64,000 bases of DNA, from assembly GCF_022346995.1 (NCBI RefSeq), contig NZ_JAKRNM010000001.1:62001-126000 (forward strand), in the 5' to 3' direction. The position numbers were made by a program, and so were the translations under genes. The notes beneath the pieces are model-generated. The model saw only the letters and a program-made list of their open reading frames with translations. It was not told the origin of the DNA and searched no databases. Below are positions 26,572-36,000 of this stretch, in pieces (the first letter of the stretch is position 1; every line of letters starts with the position of its first letter). Source of the stretch: Paenibacillus sp. ACRRY. GTDB lineage: Bacteria > Bacillota > Bacilli > Paenibacillales > Paenibacillaceae.

Positions 26572-27363
26572 ATGGCATTAAAAGCGATTTTGTTCGACCT
26601 GGATGATACTTTGTTGTGGGATGAGCGCAGTGTGCGGGAAGCGTTCCATGAAACTTGCCTGATCGCTTCGCAAGAAACCGGCATTAATGCTGAGGAACTG
26701 GAAGAAGCTGTTCGTAATGAAGCTCGTAGTTTATATGAATCTTATGAAACCTTTCCATTCACCAAAATGATTGGCATCAATCCGTTTGAAGGACTATGGG
26801 CTAATTTTACAGGTGGTGATCAGCCGGAATTCCGTCAATTGGAACAGCTTGCCCCTGTATATCGTAAGGAGTCATGGCGTCGTGGCTTATTGAAGCTAGG
26901 AGTGGACCGTGAAGATTTGGCTGAGCGTCTTGCTTCACAATTCGGAGCAGAGCGCAGATCCAGACCTCATGTGTATGAGGAAACGATGGACACACTACGT
27001 CACTTGCAAGGGAAATTCAAACTGTTGCTCTTAACGAATGGTTGTCCTGCTCTGCAACAAGAGAAGTTGGATGGTGTGCCTGAACTGGCTCCTTTCTTCG
27101 ATGAGATCATCATCTCGGGTTCTTTTGGAAAAGGAAAACCGGATCCGTCTATCTTTGAACATGCACTCAGCAAACTTGGAGTGAAACCAGAAGAAGGCTT
27201 GATGGTAGGAGATAAACTTACGACCGATATCCGCGGAGCTTTGTCAGCTGGAATTCAGTCTGTCTGGATTAATCGTGAGAACAAAGTAAACTCGGAGTCG
27301 TATGTACCTGACCATGAGATTAAGCACTTATCAGAATTAGAACGTATCATCTCTAATTTCTGA
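26572..27363 (+). CDS. HAD superfamily hydrolase, subfamily IA
   Basis: A phosphatase-like enzyme with the HAD motifs: I LFDLDDTLLW (nucleophile Asp and acid/base Asp), II LLLLTNG, III lysine in GSFGKGKPDPSIF and IV MVGDKLTTDIRGA. The long cap inserted after motif I is helical, as in subfamily IA (YjjG or phosphoglycolate-phosphatase-like). Substrate unknown. The frame is open from ATG 26563, but GGGGA at 26556-26560 is better spaced to ATG 26572, giving MALKAILFDLDD. A strong terminator follows. Confidence 0.9.
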   Translation: MALKAILFDLDDTLLWDERSVREAFHETCLIASQETGINAEELEEAVRNEARSLYESYETFPFTKMIGINPFEGLWANFTGGDQPEFRQLEQLAPVYRKESWRRGLLKLGVDREDLAERLASQFGAERRSRPHVYEETMDTLRHLQGKFKLLLLTNGCPALQQEKLDGVPELAPFFDEIIISGSFGKGKPDPSIFEHALSKLGVKPEEGLMVGDKLTTDIRGALSAGIQSVWINRENKVNSESYVPDHEIKHLSELERIISNF

Positions 27364-27393
27364 TTAATTCATAATTCAACAATATTTCAGTTT

Positions 27394-27453
27394 AAAACAT
27401 TGATACTCTCGGTGAATGATGCAAAATCATTCATCGGTTATCAATGTTTTTTG
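27394..27453 (+). terminator. Intrinsic terminator after the HAD gene
   Basis: Nested stem: ACATTGA (27397-27403) with TCAATGT (27441-27447), inner arms GGTGAATGAT and ATCATTCATC, then TTTTTTG. Confidence 0.85.
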
Positions 27454-27516
27454 TTTGGTTGAAAACTTTAAAACAACAGCGTATTGAGGAAATATCAAAA
27501 ATAATAAAAAAAGGTA

Positions 27517-27545
27517 TTGAAATGTAAGAACTGCTGTTTTATTAT
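27517..27545 (+). promoter_or_regulatory. Promoter of the carbohydrate ABC operon
   Basis: TTGAAA (27517-27522), 17-base spacer, TATTAT (27540-27545). It would give a ~360-base leader before the first permease. Bases 27454-27914 hold no gene. Confidence 0.65.
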
Positions 27546-27553
27546 ATAACTAA

Positions 27554-27574
27554 CATACTAGTATGACTAGTATG
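27554..27574 (+). promoter_or_regulatory. FadR-type GntR operator at the transcription start
   Basis: CTAGT-ATG-ACTAG at 27558-27570 is a perfect palindrome containing TAGTATGACTA, an exact match to the FadR-subfamily consensus TNGTNNNACNA. It lies 9-30 bases after the -10, where a bound repressor would block initiation. The likely ligand is the GntR/FCD regulator encoded at 31568. Confidence 0.65.
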
Positions 27575-27654
27575 GAAATTATCTAAAGCAGTTATCTTTT
27601 GACATATCCAGGTTTTGGAATCAGGAGCTATTGCTTTATTATTTTTATTTACAT

Positions 27655-27669
27655 TGTAAGCGCTTTACA
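27655..27669 (+). promoter_or_regulatory. LacI/CcpA-type palindrome
   Basis: TGTAAGCGCTTTACA has TGTAA/TTACA arms around GCGC with one extra base compared with a standard cre. It could be a LacI-family operator or imperfect cre. Confidence 0.5.
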
Positions 27670-27772
27670 TAGTTTTGGGAAATATTAATTTTGGAATACA
27701 ACAGGTACCCGTGAGATTGAGCAATAAGATCACAATATGAACCTAAGTGTATCCATTAACATTAGTTTAAAT

Positions 27773-27786
27773 TGATATCGCTTACA
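27773..27786 (+). promoter_or_regulatory. Catabolite responsive element (cre) candidate
   Basis: TGATATCGCTTACA fits the relaxed CcpA consensus TGWNANCGNTNWCA at every fixed position. It is downstream of the promoter, so it would act as a roadblock. Confidence 0.55.
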
Positions 27787-27914
27787 TTACCAAATGTCTA
27801 TTATGCAGTGGGGGTGAAATTTCTGTAAGGTCTTCGGTAGAAAGAAGAGAAGATGGGAGTTGTCATGAAGTACTTTTGATTTTATCAAGTTTATTTGATC
27901 GGAGTGAATCAGAT

Positions 27915-28877
27915 ATGAAGTCAGAAACTGCTAAAACCACGCTTACGATGACCTCATTACGGAAAGAAAGCAGGTTAAGAACGGCTGGAGCCTTACTCCG
28001 CAAAGATTGGCAGCTGTATTCACTATTAATACTTCCAGTGATCTATCTGATTATTTTTAAATACGGACCGATGATTGGTAATGTGATCGCCTTTAGAAGA
28101 TTTGTACCGGGAGGCAGCATTTTTGGTGAAACTTGGGTTGGGTTAAGGTATTTTCAGATGTTCGTTCAGGATCCAACGTTTTGGAAAGTATTTGGAAATA
28201 CACTGATGCTGGGTGGACTTGCCTTACTCTTCACTTTCCCGGTTCCCATTATCTTTGCTCTACTTTTGAATGAAGTAAAAAGTAAACGCTTCAAAAAGTT
28301 TGTTCAGACTGCATCCTATCTACCGCATTTCTTATCGATCGTTATCGTAGCCGGTATGATTTTGCAATTAACGGCAGTGAATGGATCAATCAATGGCTTG
28401 GTTTCATTCTTTACTGGAGACAACATTCCTTTTATGCAGCGTGCCGAATGGTTCAGAACAATCTATATTACTTCTGAAATTTGGCAAGGCATGGGCTGGG
28501 GAGCCATTTTGTATCTTGCTGCATTAACTACGATCGATGATTCTTTGTATGAAGCTGCACGGATTGACGGTGCGAATCGCTGGAAACAGACAATCCATGT
28601 AACCATACCAGGCATTTTGCCAACAATCGTTACATTGTTAATTCTGAATATGGGTAATTTTCTTGCTGTCGGATTTGAGAAAATTCTCCTCCTTTACAAT
28701 CCACTTATCTATGATACATCAGACGTGATTTCCACTTATCTGTATCGTGTAGGTTTGCAATCCAGCAACTTCAGTTACGCGACTGCGATTGGATTATTCG
28801 AATCACTCATCGGACTGATCTTGGTATTCTCGGTTAATGCAATCTCACGCAGACTAACACAACGAAGCTTGTGGTAA
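27915..28877 (+). CDS. Carbohydrate ABC transporter permease, LplB/YteP-like
   Basis: First membrane subunit of a sugar or oligosaccharide importer. It has a ~30-residue basic N-terminus, six membrane spans (first LYSLLILPVIYLIIF) and the EAA coupling loop YEAARIDGANRWKQTIHVTIPGI. The conserved KYGPMIGNVIAFR and the absence of a cognate ATPase gene are typical of the Lpl/Yte family in Paenibacillus, which use a shared MsmX-like ATPase. The frame is open from 27876, but GGAGTGA at 27901-27907 supports the ATG at 27915 (320 residues). Operon with the two following genes. Confidence 0.93.
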   Translation: MKSETAKTTLTMTSLRKESRLRTAGALLRKDWQLYSLLILPVIYLIIFKYGPMIGNVIAFRRFVPGGSIFGETWVGLRYFQMFVQDPTFWKVFGNTLMLGGLALLFTFPVPIIFALLLNEVKSKRFKKFVQTASYLPHFLSIVIVAGMILQLTAVNGSINGLVSFFTGDNIPFMQRAEWFRTIYITSEIWQGMGWGAILYLAALTTIDDSLYEAARIDGANRWKQTIHVTIPGILPTIVTLLILNMGNFLAVGFEKILLLYNPLIYDTSDVISTYLYRVGLQSSNFSYATAIGLFESLIGLILVFSVNAISRRLTQRSLW

Positions 28878-28889
28878 AGGAGGGGTAAC

Positions 28890-29759
28890 ATGCAGGAATC
28901 AAAATCATACAAAGTCTTCAAAGTATTTAACACCATCTTTTTGTTGCTCGTGGTGTTTATCACACTCTATCCATTCCTGAATGTCGTTGCACAATCTTTT
29001 AGTAGTGAATCCTATATCAATTCCGGGAAAGTCAGCATCATCCCACGAGGTTTTAATGTGGAAACCTACAAGACAATCTCGCGTGACAGCATGTTCTGGA
29101 CCAATTACAAAAATACGATTATCTACACTGTGGTAGGTACGTTGATATCCATGTTCATGACAACCATTTTCGCGTATGCGATCTCCAAAAAGAGATTAAT
29201 GGGACGCAAGTTCTGGACGATGTTTGCCGTGTTCACTATGTTTTTCAGTGGCGGATTGATTCCAAACTACGTCTTGATTAATTCCCTTGGCATGAATAAT
29301 ACGATGTGGGCGTTGGTTGTACCTGGAGCAATCAGTATTTATAACATGTTAATTATGAAATCATTTTTCGAGAACATGCCCGAGGAGCTGGAGGAAGCTG
29401 CAGCCATCGATGGTTTGAACACATATGGTATTTTACTTCGTATCATATTGCCGCTAAGTAAGGCTGTAATGGCTACAATGGTTCTGTTTTATGCAGTGGG
29501 TCACTGGAACTCATGGTTTCCGGCTTTCCTGTATCTCGACAAAAAAGAGCTGTTCCCTGTGACGATTTATTTGCGCAATATGATTGCGGGTGCAACAGGA
29601 GGAGCTTCTGCTGGAGCGTCGGCTGATAATTTGACTCAAATCTCTGCTAATATCAAGTCGGTAACAATGGTACTGACGATTCTGCCAATACTTACGATTT
29701 ATCCGTTTGTGCAAAGATACTTTGTAACCGGTATCATGTTGGGATCTGTCAAGCAGTAA
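28890..29759 (+). CDS. Carbohydrate ABC transporter permease, LplC/YtcP-like
   Basis: Second membrane subunit of the importer. It starts with a span near residues 13-33 (IFLLLVVFITLYPFLNVVAQSFS), has about six spans in all and the EAA loop EELEEAAAIDGLNTYGILLRIILPLSKA. The ending YPFVQRYFVTGIMLGSVKQ is the conserved C-terminus of the LplC/YtcP group. AAAGGAGGGG at 28877-28886 lies just before the ATG at 28890, only 12 bases after the first permease stop. Length 289 is usual. Confidence 0.94.
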   Translation: MQESKSYKVFKVFNTIFLLLVVFITLYPFLNVVAQSFSSESYINSGKVSIIPRGFNVETYKTISRDSMFWTNYKNTIIYTVVGTLISMFMTTIFAYAISKKRLMGRKFWTMFAVFTMFFSGGLIPNYVLINSLGMNNTMWALVVPGAISIYNMLIMKSFFENMPEELEEAAAIDGLNTYGILLRIILPLSKAVMATMVLFYAVGHWNSWFPAFLYLDKKELFPVTIYLRNMIAGATGGASAGASADNLTQISANIKSVTMVLTILPILTIYPFVQRYFVTGIMLGSVKQ

Positions 29760-29829
29760 TTCCAAGTGCATATAGTTAACATCTCTAAGACGCAAGGCCA
29801 ATCTAAACCACATGCAGGGGGACAAAGGA

Positions 29830-31461
29830 ATGAAGAAGAGACCACGCAAGCTTGTAGGCAAGATGGTTTTGGCAACAATGATGAGTGTCGTTTTGGCAGC
29901 ATGCAGCAGCGGAGCGGGAACAGAGAAAGCAGAACCGGAATCCAAAGGGGCTATGGAGTCATACAGTGTCGGTGAGACGTTTAAAGCCTCAGAGCCGTTT
30001 AACTTATCCATACTTTATAGTGATCAGCCAGCATATCCATACAAGAAAGATTGGTTGCTGTTCCAGAAAATTACTGAGCTGACTGGTGTGACATTGGATC
30101 CTACCATCGTACCGATGTCCGATTATCCTCAGAAAAGATCTCTTTTGATCAGTTCAGGAGATGCACCTCTTGTTATCCCTAAAACCTATCCGGGAGAAGA
30201 ATCTGCCTTTGTATCATCCGGTGCCGTTTTACCAGTAAGTGATTATGTTGACTTGATGCCTAATTTCAAGGACAAGGTAGAGAAGTGGGGGCTTGAGGAT
30301 GAACTGGAGGGTCTCCGTCAGGAAGACGGGAAGTATTATGTTCTCCCTGGTTTGCATGAAGAAGTATGGCCAGACTATACACTGATTGTTAGAACAGATG
30401 TCTTCGAGGAAAACAATATTCCTATTCCAACGACATGGGATGAATTATATGATGCTGCCAAGAAGTTGAAAGAGATCTATCCAGATTCGATCCCTTTCTC
30501 GGACCGATTTGAATTTAACAGTACGTTAAATATTGCCGCTGCTGGTTTTGGAACAAAGGGCGGTTGGGGCTTCGGCAATGGTCTAACGTATAAGGAAGAC
30601 AAGGATGAATTCGTATATACATCCACTACACCTGAGTACAAAGAGATGCTGACATACTTTAACAAACTGGTGTCAGAAGGGTTGCTGGACAAGGAAAGTT
30701 TAACTCAAGACGATGATCAAGCGATACAAAAATTTGTCTCTGGCAAATCGTTTATCATTAACGGTAACTCTCAAACGGTAGTACTGCATCGCAATGATAT
30801 GAATAAAACATTGGGCGAAGGAAAATTCTCCATTGCCAAAATTACGGTTCCAGGTGGTCCAAAGGGTCAATTAATGTCTGGATCGAGACTTGAAAACGGT
30901 GTCATGATTTCCGGTAAAATCAAAGATAGTGAAAACTTCAAAGCAACAATGCAATTTATTGACTGGTTATACTACAGCGATGAAGGACAGGAATTCACCA
31001 AATGGGGAGTTGAAGGAGAGAACTACACGAAACAGGATGGGGTTCGCAAGCTTGCGGATGATGTGAACTATAATGGATTGAATCCTAAAGGCACAAAAGA
31101 TCTGCGTATTGATTACGGTTTCTCTGGTGGTGTGTTTGCTTATGGTGGAACAACTGATCTGCTGCACTCCATGTTTAGTGAAGAAGAATTGAAATTCCAG
31201 CAGGACATGAAGGATACCAAGGAAGTTATTCCTGCTGAACCTCCAATCCCGTATTCAGATCTTGACCGTGAACAGGTGACATTGCTTAGTACTCCACTTA
31301 AGGACTACTCGGACCAAAATACCCTTAAATTTATTCTGGGTGAACGCAGTCTTGACGAGTTCGATGCTTTCGTAAAAGAACTGGAAGGACAAGGGTTGTC
31401 TCAGTACTTGCAGATTTCCAACGATACGTACAAAAAGTATAAAGAGAACAAACAGCAGTAG
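29830..31461 (+). CDS. Extracellular solute-binding lipoprotein (LplA-like)
   Basis: Binds the carbohydrate outside the cell and delivers it to the two permeases. The signal peptide (KRPRKLVGKMVLATMMSVVL) ends in the lipobox LAAC-SSG, so Cys is lipid-modified. The mature ~520 residues resemble the large family 1 binding proteins of the Lpl/Yte systems, with ILYSDQPAYPYKKDWLLFQK near the start and PYGGTTD-like FAYGGTTDLLHSMF further on. An ATG at 29812 is also open, but the GGGGGAC at 29817-29823 favours 29830 (543 residues). Substrate unknown; oligosaccharides of plant polymers are common in the family. Confidence 0.92.
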   Translation: MKKRPRKLVGKMVLATMMSVVLAACSSGAGTEKAEPESKGAMESYSVGETFKASEPFNLSILYSDQPAYPYKKDWLLFQKITELTGVTLDPTIVPMSDYPQKRSLLISSGDAPLVIPKTYPGEESAFVSSGAVLPVSDYVDLMPNFKDKVEKWGLEDELEGLRQEDGKYYVLPGLHEEVWPDYTLIVRTDVFEENNIPIPTTWDELYDAAKKLKEIYPDSIPFSDRFEFNSTLNIAAAGFGTKGGWGFGNGLTYKEDKDEFVYTSTTPEYKEMLTYFNKLVSEGLLDKESLTQDDDQAIQKFVSGKSFIINGNSQTVVLHRNDMNKTLGEGKFSIAKITVPGGPKGQLMSGSRLENGVMISGKIKDSENFKATMQFIDWLYYSDEGQEFTKWGVEGENYTKQDGVRKLADDVNYNGLNPKGTKDLRIDYGFSGGVFAYGGTTDLLHSMFSEEELKFQQDMKDTKEVIPAEPPIPYSDLDREQVTLLSTPLKDYSDQNTLKFILGERSLDEFDAFVKELEGQGLSQYLQISNDTYKKYKENKQQ

Positions 31462-31484
31462 CATGATAGACAAAGTTTAATCGA

Positions 31485-31525
31485 TTGCCGTTTCGCTGAG
31501 CTCATTTTAGTGAAGCGGCAATTTA
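31485..31525 (+). terminator. Hairpin after the solute-binding protein gene, probable weak terminator
   Basis: TTGCCGTTTCGCT (31485-31497) pairs with AGTGAAGCGGCAA (31509-31521) with two G-U pairs; only TTTAT follows. Confidence 0.6.
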
Positions 31526-31567
31526 TGCTAAGATGAATGAATACGGCTGAGAGGAAGAGGTTAAGGA

Positions 31568-32242
31568 ATGTCACTTAATCAAAAGATTAGAGGTTCGACC
31601 CGGGCTTATTCATACGAGCTGATAAAAGAAAGAATTTTGCACCTTGAGCTGAAGCCTGGTACGAAGATTTCAGAGAAAGAAATAGCGGATGAACTTGAGG
31701 TTAGCAGGACTCCCGTTCGCGAAGCTTTCATGAAGCTTGCTGAAGAGGAACTCTTGGATATTATCCCGCAGAGCGGAACCATTGTCTCACATATAAATCT
31801 GGAGCATGTGGAAGAAGGCAGATTTATGCGAGAAAAAATAGAAAAGGAAATTGTAGCGCTGGCATGTACCTCATTTGCAGAAGAATTCAAATTTAGATTG
31901 GAAACCAATATCGCCATGCAGGAAGTGTGTATGGATAAGAAGAACTTCTATCGACTGTATGAACTGGATGAGGAGTTTCATCAGATCCTGTTTCAGGGAA
32001 CTGGCAAAATGAGAACATGGAAAATGCTTCAGCAGCTTAATATTCCGTTTAATCGTCTGCGCATCCTTCGCTTGTCCGAAGACATTAATTCCGAAATTAT
32101 TATCTCCCAACACAAAGAAATCTACCAGCTCATCAAGGAGCGCCAAACTGAACAAGCGATGAAGGTGATGGAAGCTCACCTTAGACTTGTCGTCGTTGAA
32201 CAGGAGACAGTCAAAGCAAAGTATCCACATTATTTTATATAA
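31568..32242 (+). CDS. GntR-family regulator, FadR subfamily (FCD domain)
   Basis: Likely local repressor of the ABC importer. The N-terminal winged HTH includes KISEKEIADELEVSRTPVREAFMKLAEEELLDIIPQ (given in pieces: EKEIADELEVSR, TPVREAFMKLAEE). The C-terminal helical FCD domain shows the metal-binding pattern D-x3-H (LDEEFHQIL), His in SQHKEIYQL and His in MEAHL. FadR-subfamily proteins bind TNGTNNNACNA, and an exact copy lies at the importer promoter. The effector may be a sugar acid or a breakdown product; not determined. ATG at 31568 follows GAGGAAGAGG. Confidence 0.88.
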   Translation: MSLNQKIRGSTRAYSYELIKERILHLELKPGTKISEKEIADELEVSRTPVREAFMKLAEEELLDIIPQSGTIVSHINLEHVEEGRFMREKIEKEIVALACTSFAEEFKFRLETNIAMQEVCMDKKNFYRLYELDEEFHQILFQGTGKMRTWKMLQQLNIPFNRLRILRLSEDINSEIIISQHKEIYQLIKERQTEQAMKVMEAHLRLVVVEQETVKAKYPHYFI

Positions 32243-32273
32243 TCAATCTAATGTTGTATAATGATCCAAACTG

Positions 32274-32309
32274 CAACAAACCCCTGTTCAAATGGACAGG
32301 GGTTTGTTG
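32274..32309. terminator. Convergent hairpin between the GntR gene and mtnD
   Basis: CAACAAACCCCTGTtC pairs with GgACAGGGGTTTGTTG (15 bp, loop AAAT). No long T-tract follows on either strand, so efficiency is uncertain, but position between convergent genes supports termination. Confidence 0.65.
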
Positions 32310-32334
32310 AATGAAAGATATCATTAATATAAGA

Positions 32335-32880
32335 TTACGCCTGTTTAATAAAAGTAGGATCCGGGTATGGGTCAGCAACCCAACCGTCTTTTTCAATAAA
32401 GAGACGAACAGCAATAATCTGTTTGTTCTCCATCAAAGTGAAGAAATGCGGTGTGTTTTCGGGTACGGAAATGACGTCTCCAGGAGACAATTCTACATTA
32501 AAGTAGCCTACATCATCTGTGCCTTTGATAACAAAGATCCCTTTACCCGCTACAATAGCACGGATTTCATCTTCGGCATGTGTGTGGATTTCTTCGAACT
32601 TGGCCAATTTCTCTTCGATATCTGGCGTTTGTTCAGAGAGGGTGATGACATCCCAGATCTGATATCCGCGACGTGCAGCGAGGTCTTTGATTTCATAATC
32701 GTAGGTTTCTAGAACCTGATTTTTTTGATCATCAGTCAATCCAAAGTTATTTTGTAATTCAGCACTTAATTTGGATGCGTCCCATTTTTCATAAAGTACT
32801 TCATATTTGTCCAAGAAATTTCGAACATTTTCGTCTCCAGTGATACGTTCGTTCGTATTTCTGATAACAATTTCAGCCAT
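32335..32880 (-). CDS. mtnD: Acireductone dioxygenase
   Basis: MtnD converts the acireductone of the methionine salvage pathway to the keto acid precursor of methionine plus formate. The cupin metal ligands are all present: His99, His101 and Glu105 in IHTHAEDE and His145 in TPHFF. Length 181 is standard. The other methionine salvage genes are not in this window; mtnD stands alone, divergent from the methionine synthase gene, which gives a thematic link. A good promoter precedes it on the minus strand and no SAM riboswitch is seen. Confidence 0.95.
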   Translation of the reverse strand: MAEIVIRNTNERITGDENVRNFLDKYEVLYEKWDASKLSAELQNNFGLTDDQKNQVLETYDYEIKDLAARRGYQIWDVITLSEQTPDIEEKLAKFEEIHTHAEDEIRAIVAGKGIFVIKGTDDVGYFNVELSPGDVISVPENTPHFFTLMENKQIIAVRLFIEKDGWVADPYPDPTFIKQA

Positions 32881-32914
32881 GTTCTTTCCCTCTTTTCCAC
32901 TTGGTTTAATAGAT

Positions 32915-32943
32915 ATTATATCGGATGTCTACCTTTTTGTCGA
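32915..32943 (-). promoter_or_regulatory. mtnD promoter
   Basis: On the minus strand: TCGACA (32938-32943), 17-base spacer, TATAAT (32915-32920). Confidence 0.75.
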
Positions 32944-33001
32944 TTCGCAAATTCGACCTTGATCGTCTGAAACCCGCCATACAGCTGAATAAAACCGATC
33001 T

Positions 33002-33029
33002 TTCACAATAAGTAAGTTTCTGTTAAACT
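33002..33029 (+). promoter_or_regulatory. metH promoter
   Basis: TTCACA (33002-33007), 16-base spacer, TAAACT (33024-33029) with an upstream TG-T. The leader to metH is only about 25 bases, leaving no room for a riboswitch. Confidence 0.55.
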
Positions 33030-33059
33030 AAGATTTAACGTTTTGCGGGGGTGAAGATA

Positions 33060-36000
33060 TTGGATAAGCTTAGTCTACATGATGCATTAAAACAACGAAT
33101 ATTAATCCTCGACGGTGCGATGGGGACCATGATTCAACAAGTTGATCTCACTGGTGCAGATTTTGGCGGAGATGATCTGGATGGATGTAACGAAATGTTG
33201 GTACTTACACGTCCAGAACTCATCCAGCGCATTCATGAAGAATATCTGGAAGCTGGTGCAGATTTAATCGAAACCAATACATTTGGAGCTACTTCGGTTG
33301 TATTGGCCGAATATGACATCCAGGATCGTGCTCGCGAGATTAACCTCGAAGCTGCTCGAATTGCGAGAGCTGCGGTAGATCGCTTCTCGACTCCAGATTC
33401 TCCAAGGTATGTGGTAGGTGCGATGGGACCTACAACGAAGACGCTCTCGGTTACGGGTGGCGTAACGTTCCAGGAGCTCATCGACAGTTATTCCGAGCAA
33501 GCGCTCGCTTTAATTGAGGGAGGCGTTGACGCGCTACTGCTTGAAACTTCGCAGGATACTCTCAATGTCAAAGCAGGCAGCATTGGTATCCAGCAAGCAT
33601 TTGAGCAGAGCGGAATTAAGCTCCCTTTGATGATCTCTGGGACAATAGAACCGATGGGCACAACTCTTGCGGGTCAGAACATCGAATCCTTTTATATATC
33701 CCTAGAACACCTTAACCCAATTTCAGTGGGACTAAACTGTGCTACAGGCCCGGAGTTCATGCGTGACCATATTCGTTCTCTTTCCGGAATGGCTTCAGTA
33801 GCAGTCAGCTGTTACCCGAATGCGGGTCTGCCCGATGAAAATGGTAATTATCATGAGTCACCTGATTCACTCGCTCAGAAAATTGGAGCGTTTGCCGAAC
33901 AGGGATGGTTAAACATCGCCGGTGGTTGTTGCGGAACAACTCCAGCACATATTCGGGCGATGCGTGATACGCTTGCCAAGTACCCCCCAAGAGAAATGAA
34001 CGGAACACATCCGCCTGCATTATCCGGTATTGATCCGGTATATATAGAGCAGGACAATCGTCCGTATATGGTTGGTGAACGGACCAACGTGCTTGGATCT
34101 CGGAAATTCAAGCGCTTGATCGTTGAAGGAAAATATGAGGAAGCTTCCGAAATTGCACGGGCACAGGTGAAAAATGGTGCACATGTTGTCGACGTTTGTG
34201 TGCAGGATCCGGACCGCGAAGAAGCTGAGGATATGGAAAAATTCCTCGAACTGGTCGTCAAAAAAGTAAAAGTTCCGCTGATGATTGATACAACCGATGC
34301 AAAGGTTATTGATCTTGCACTTCAGTACTCCCAAGGTAAAGCGATAATTAACTCCATTAACCTTGAGGATGGGGAAGAGAAATTCGAGCTTGTGACTCCT
34401 CTTATCCACAAATATGGCGGAGCCGTTGTAGTTGGTACGATTGATGAACGTGGACAGGCAATCAGTCGGGAAGATAAATTGGAAGTTGCCAAGCGTTCAT
34501 ACGATCTGCTGGTGAACAAGTACGGATTGAAGGCAGAAGACCTGATTTTTGATACATTGGTGTTCCCTGTTGGTACCGGGGATGAGCAGTATATCGGTTC
34601 TGCCAAGGAAACCATTGAAGGTATTCGGGTTATTAAGGAAGCCATGCCTGAGTGTCATACCATTCTGGGTATCAGTAACATCTCATTTGGATTGCCTGAA
34701 GCTGGCCGGGAAGTCCTGAACTCTGTGTTCTTGTATGAATGTACGAAGGCCGGACTTGATTACGCGATTGTAAACACGGAGAAACTGGAACGTTATGCTT
34801 CCATCCCAGAGGAAGAACGCAGATTGTCGGAAGAGCTGCTCTATAATACGAATGATGAAACACTCGCTGCATTCGTAGCGGCATTCCGTAACAAAAAGGT
34901 TGAGAAGAAAGAAAAGATTTCGAATCTTTCATTAGAAGAGCGTCTGGCCTCTTATGTTGTCGAAGGCAGCAAAGAGGGATTGTTGCCAGATCTGGAACAG
35001 GCTCTTGCCAAATACTCAGCGCTTGAAGTCATCAATGGGCCACTTATGCGAGGGATGGAAGAAGTAGGGCGACTGTTTAACAACAACGAGCTGATCGTTG
35101 CCGAGGTTTTACAGAGCGCGGAAGTAATGAAGGCTTCAGTTGCTTATCTGGAACAATTTATGGAGAAGAATGAAACATCGGTGAAGGGTAAAATCATTCT
35201 GGCAACAGTTAAGGGTGATGTGCACGACATCGGTAAGAACCTGGTGGAGATTATCCTATCCAATAACGGTTACCGAATCATTAATTTGGGTATAAAAGTA
35301 CCACCAGAACGAATCATAGAAGCATATCGAGAAGAAAAAGTGGATGCGATTGGTCTGTCCGGTTTGCTCGTCAAATCAGCACAGCAGATGATCGTCACTG
35401 CACAAGATTTGCGTACAGCGGGTATCGATGTACCTATCATGGTGGGTGGAGCAGCACTTACGCGCAAATTCACCAAAAACCGGATTCGTCCAGAGTATGA
35501 CGGAATGGTTGTATATGCAAAAGACGCCATGGACGGTCTGGATCTGGCAAACAAGCTGATGAACCCGGCTTCCCGTGAAGTCATGCAGCTGGAGATGGAG
35601 GCTGAAAAAGAAGCAGACGCTTCCAGTGCAGAAACGGTTAAACCGCTGCCGGAGCTAACGCGAGTCGAACGGTCGGATATCGCAATCGATAATCCTGTTC
35701 TAGTTCCTCCGGATCTTGAGCGGCACACGCTGCGTAATTATCCATTGTCACATATTTTACCGTATGTAAACATGCAGATGCTGCTTGGTCATCATCTTGG
35801 CCTTCGTGGTTCTGTGGAGCAGCTGCTCGCTTCGGGTGATCCCAAAGCAACCGATCTCAAAGCGGTTGTAGACGGGATTATGCAAGAAGCTGTCCGGGAT
35901 GGAATTATTCAGGCACATGCGATGTACCGTTTCTTCCCGGCACAGTCCAGCGGCAATAGCATCATCATTTACGATCCGGAGAATACAAGCAACATTCTGC

